NCBI GenBank assembly: GCA_011050675.1
Contig: DRFI01000010.1
Span: 1 to 64,000 of the forward strand
DNA length: 64,000 nt
Reading direction: 5' to 3'
Source: Maribacter sp.
GTDB taxonomy: Bacteria; Bacteroidota; Bacteroidia; Flavobacteriales; Flavobacteriaceae
Both the position numbers and the translations under genes were made by a program. Under the pieces are notes generated by a model that was given only the letters and a program-made list of their open reading frames with translations, did no database searches and was not told the origin of the DNA. Every line of letters starts with the position of its first letter. The first letter of the stretch is position 1. Below are positions 63,351 to 64,000 of this stretch, in pieces.

Positions 63351-64000
63351 TCAATAGTTGTCTGTTACCAATTTCTCATTGATGCTTTCAACCAACCTGA
63401 TAAATTCTGCTCTATATCCATTTTTATCCTCACCTCTTCCCTTCTCTGCCATAACAATTACATCATTTAATGAAGCTTTATTATTAAAAGCAGATTTTCG
63501 TAATTGCTGACCGAATAAAGCAACGGCTGCAGAGAATTGGAAATCTTTAGACATTTCTTGAGTATTCGAATTTTGGACATGAACCAACTCTATACTCTTA
63601 TTACCATCAGGTTTTTTGTATCTAAATTTTACAGTGAACAACTCATCAGAAAACTTATCTCCTGATACAACCTTCGTATACTTTAAGTCATGTGTTTCTT
63701 TAACATATTCAGATGTCACACCTGCTTCTACTATCTCGTACAACGCAGTTACCTTATGTCCACTACCCAACTCACCTGCATCTTTGGTATCATCTATAAA
63801 ATCTTCATCTGCCAACAATCTATTTTCATAACCAATTAGTCGATATGATTTTACTTTTGCAGGATTAAACTCTACCTGTAATTTTACATCTTTTGCAATG
63901 GTAAATAAAGTACCTCCAAACTCTTTACCAAATAACTTTTGAGCTTCCTGCATAGTATCTATATAACCGTGATTTCCGTTTCCTTTGTCTGCCAAAGTTT
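63351..64000 (-). CDS. YfbK-like vWA protein, C-terminal part
   Basis: A 3' fragment of at least 216 codons, open at the window edge; its apparent first codon is an internal TTG. The residues match the C-terminal domain of YfbK-type von Willebrand factor A proteins: LADKGNGNHGYID-like start, FTIAKDVKLQVEFNP, SYRLIGYENR and ELGSGHKVTALYE. The vWA domain itself should lie beyond the window. Function unknown; members are often lipoproteins of the envelope. Confidence 0.85.
   Translation of the reverse strand, partial: TLADKGNGNHGYIDTMQEAQKLFGKEFGGTLFTIAKDVKLQVEFNPAKVKSYRLIGYENRLLADEDFIDDTKDAGELGSGHKVTALYEIVEAGVTSEYVKETHDLKYTKVVSGDKFSDELFTVKFRYKKPDGNKSIELVHVQNSNTQEMSKDFQFSAAVALFGQQLRKSAFNNKASLNDVIVMAEKGRGEDKNGYRAEFIRLVESINEKLVTDNY

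Noticed and set aside
1..64000. CRISPR array
   Set aside because: No regularly spaced repeats of suitable length were seen; the many short palindromes are terminators between genes.

Overview
The window looks like about 64 kb of chromosome from a marine-type member of the Flavobacteriaceae (Bacteroidota). Supporting signs are the low GC content, the near absence of Shine-Dalgarno sequences, several TAnnTTTG (-7) promoter elements, a type IX secretion sorting domain, SusC/TonB-like plug proteins, a YfhO membrane protein, DUF4834 and CAL67264-type small membrane proteins, and a likely sulfonolipid (capnine) gene pair. The genus cannot be fixed from sequence alone; a Maribacter/Zobellia-like relative is a guess. 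Most of the window is ordinary core genome. 
 Region by region: 1-6.3 kb is accessory. It holds a secreted trypsin-fold protease with a small lipoprotein gene upstream, about 1 kb of gene-free DNA with inverted repeats, a BfmA/BtgA-type mobilization gene coupled to an unrecognised gene, and a tyrosine recombinase facing the 3' end of tRNA-Ser(UGA). This looks like the remnant or one end of a tRNA-targeted mobilizable element; no relaxase and no second att copy are visible. 6.8-16.3 kb carries a glycosyltransferase with a Rossmann tail, a BatA-like membrane protein, a dihydroorotase homologue without its metal-binding HxH, a hydrolase, a PhnP-like MBL protein, a conserved 484-aa orphan, Bcp, and an endonuclease III with no cysteines. 
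 16.3-18.3 kb holds two tandem copies of a module made of an ECF-type sigma factor gene followed by a 47-codon gene. The two small proteins are paralogous and of identical length. This is the most interesting unexplained unit in the window. 18.5-32.6 kb contains uvrA, a Tyr-rich/basic secreted protein, an RluA-type pseudouridine synthase, an AI-2E family transporter, a coupled surface-polysaccharide operon (YfhO, GT-B glycosyltransferase, flippase), a DUF4834 protein, an outer-membrane transporter-like protein and a GNAT-like protein. 32.7-35.1 kb carries a cysteine-synthase-like gene and an alpha-oxoamine-synthase-like gene that together fit the first steps of capnine synthesis. 
 35.2-57.2 kb is housekeeping and envelope: oligopeptidase B, YbaB, a thioredoxin, an OmpA protein, threonine aldolase, a metzincin-like protease, prfB with its programmed frameshift, an ArsC-like protein, an outer-membrane receptor, fumC, EttA and a carboxylase beta subunit. 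57.3-61.8 kb holds three genes with carboxypeptidase-regulatory domains. Two of them are paralogous plug-plus-TPR proteins with no beta-barrel, and one of these has lost its normal 5' end. The window closes with an M24 peptidase and the 3' part of a YfbK-like vWA protein that runs off the edge.
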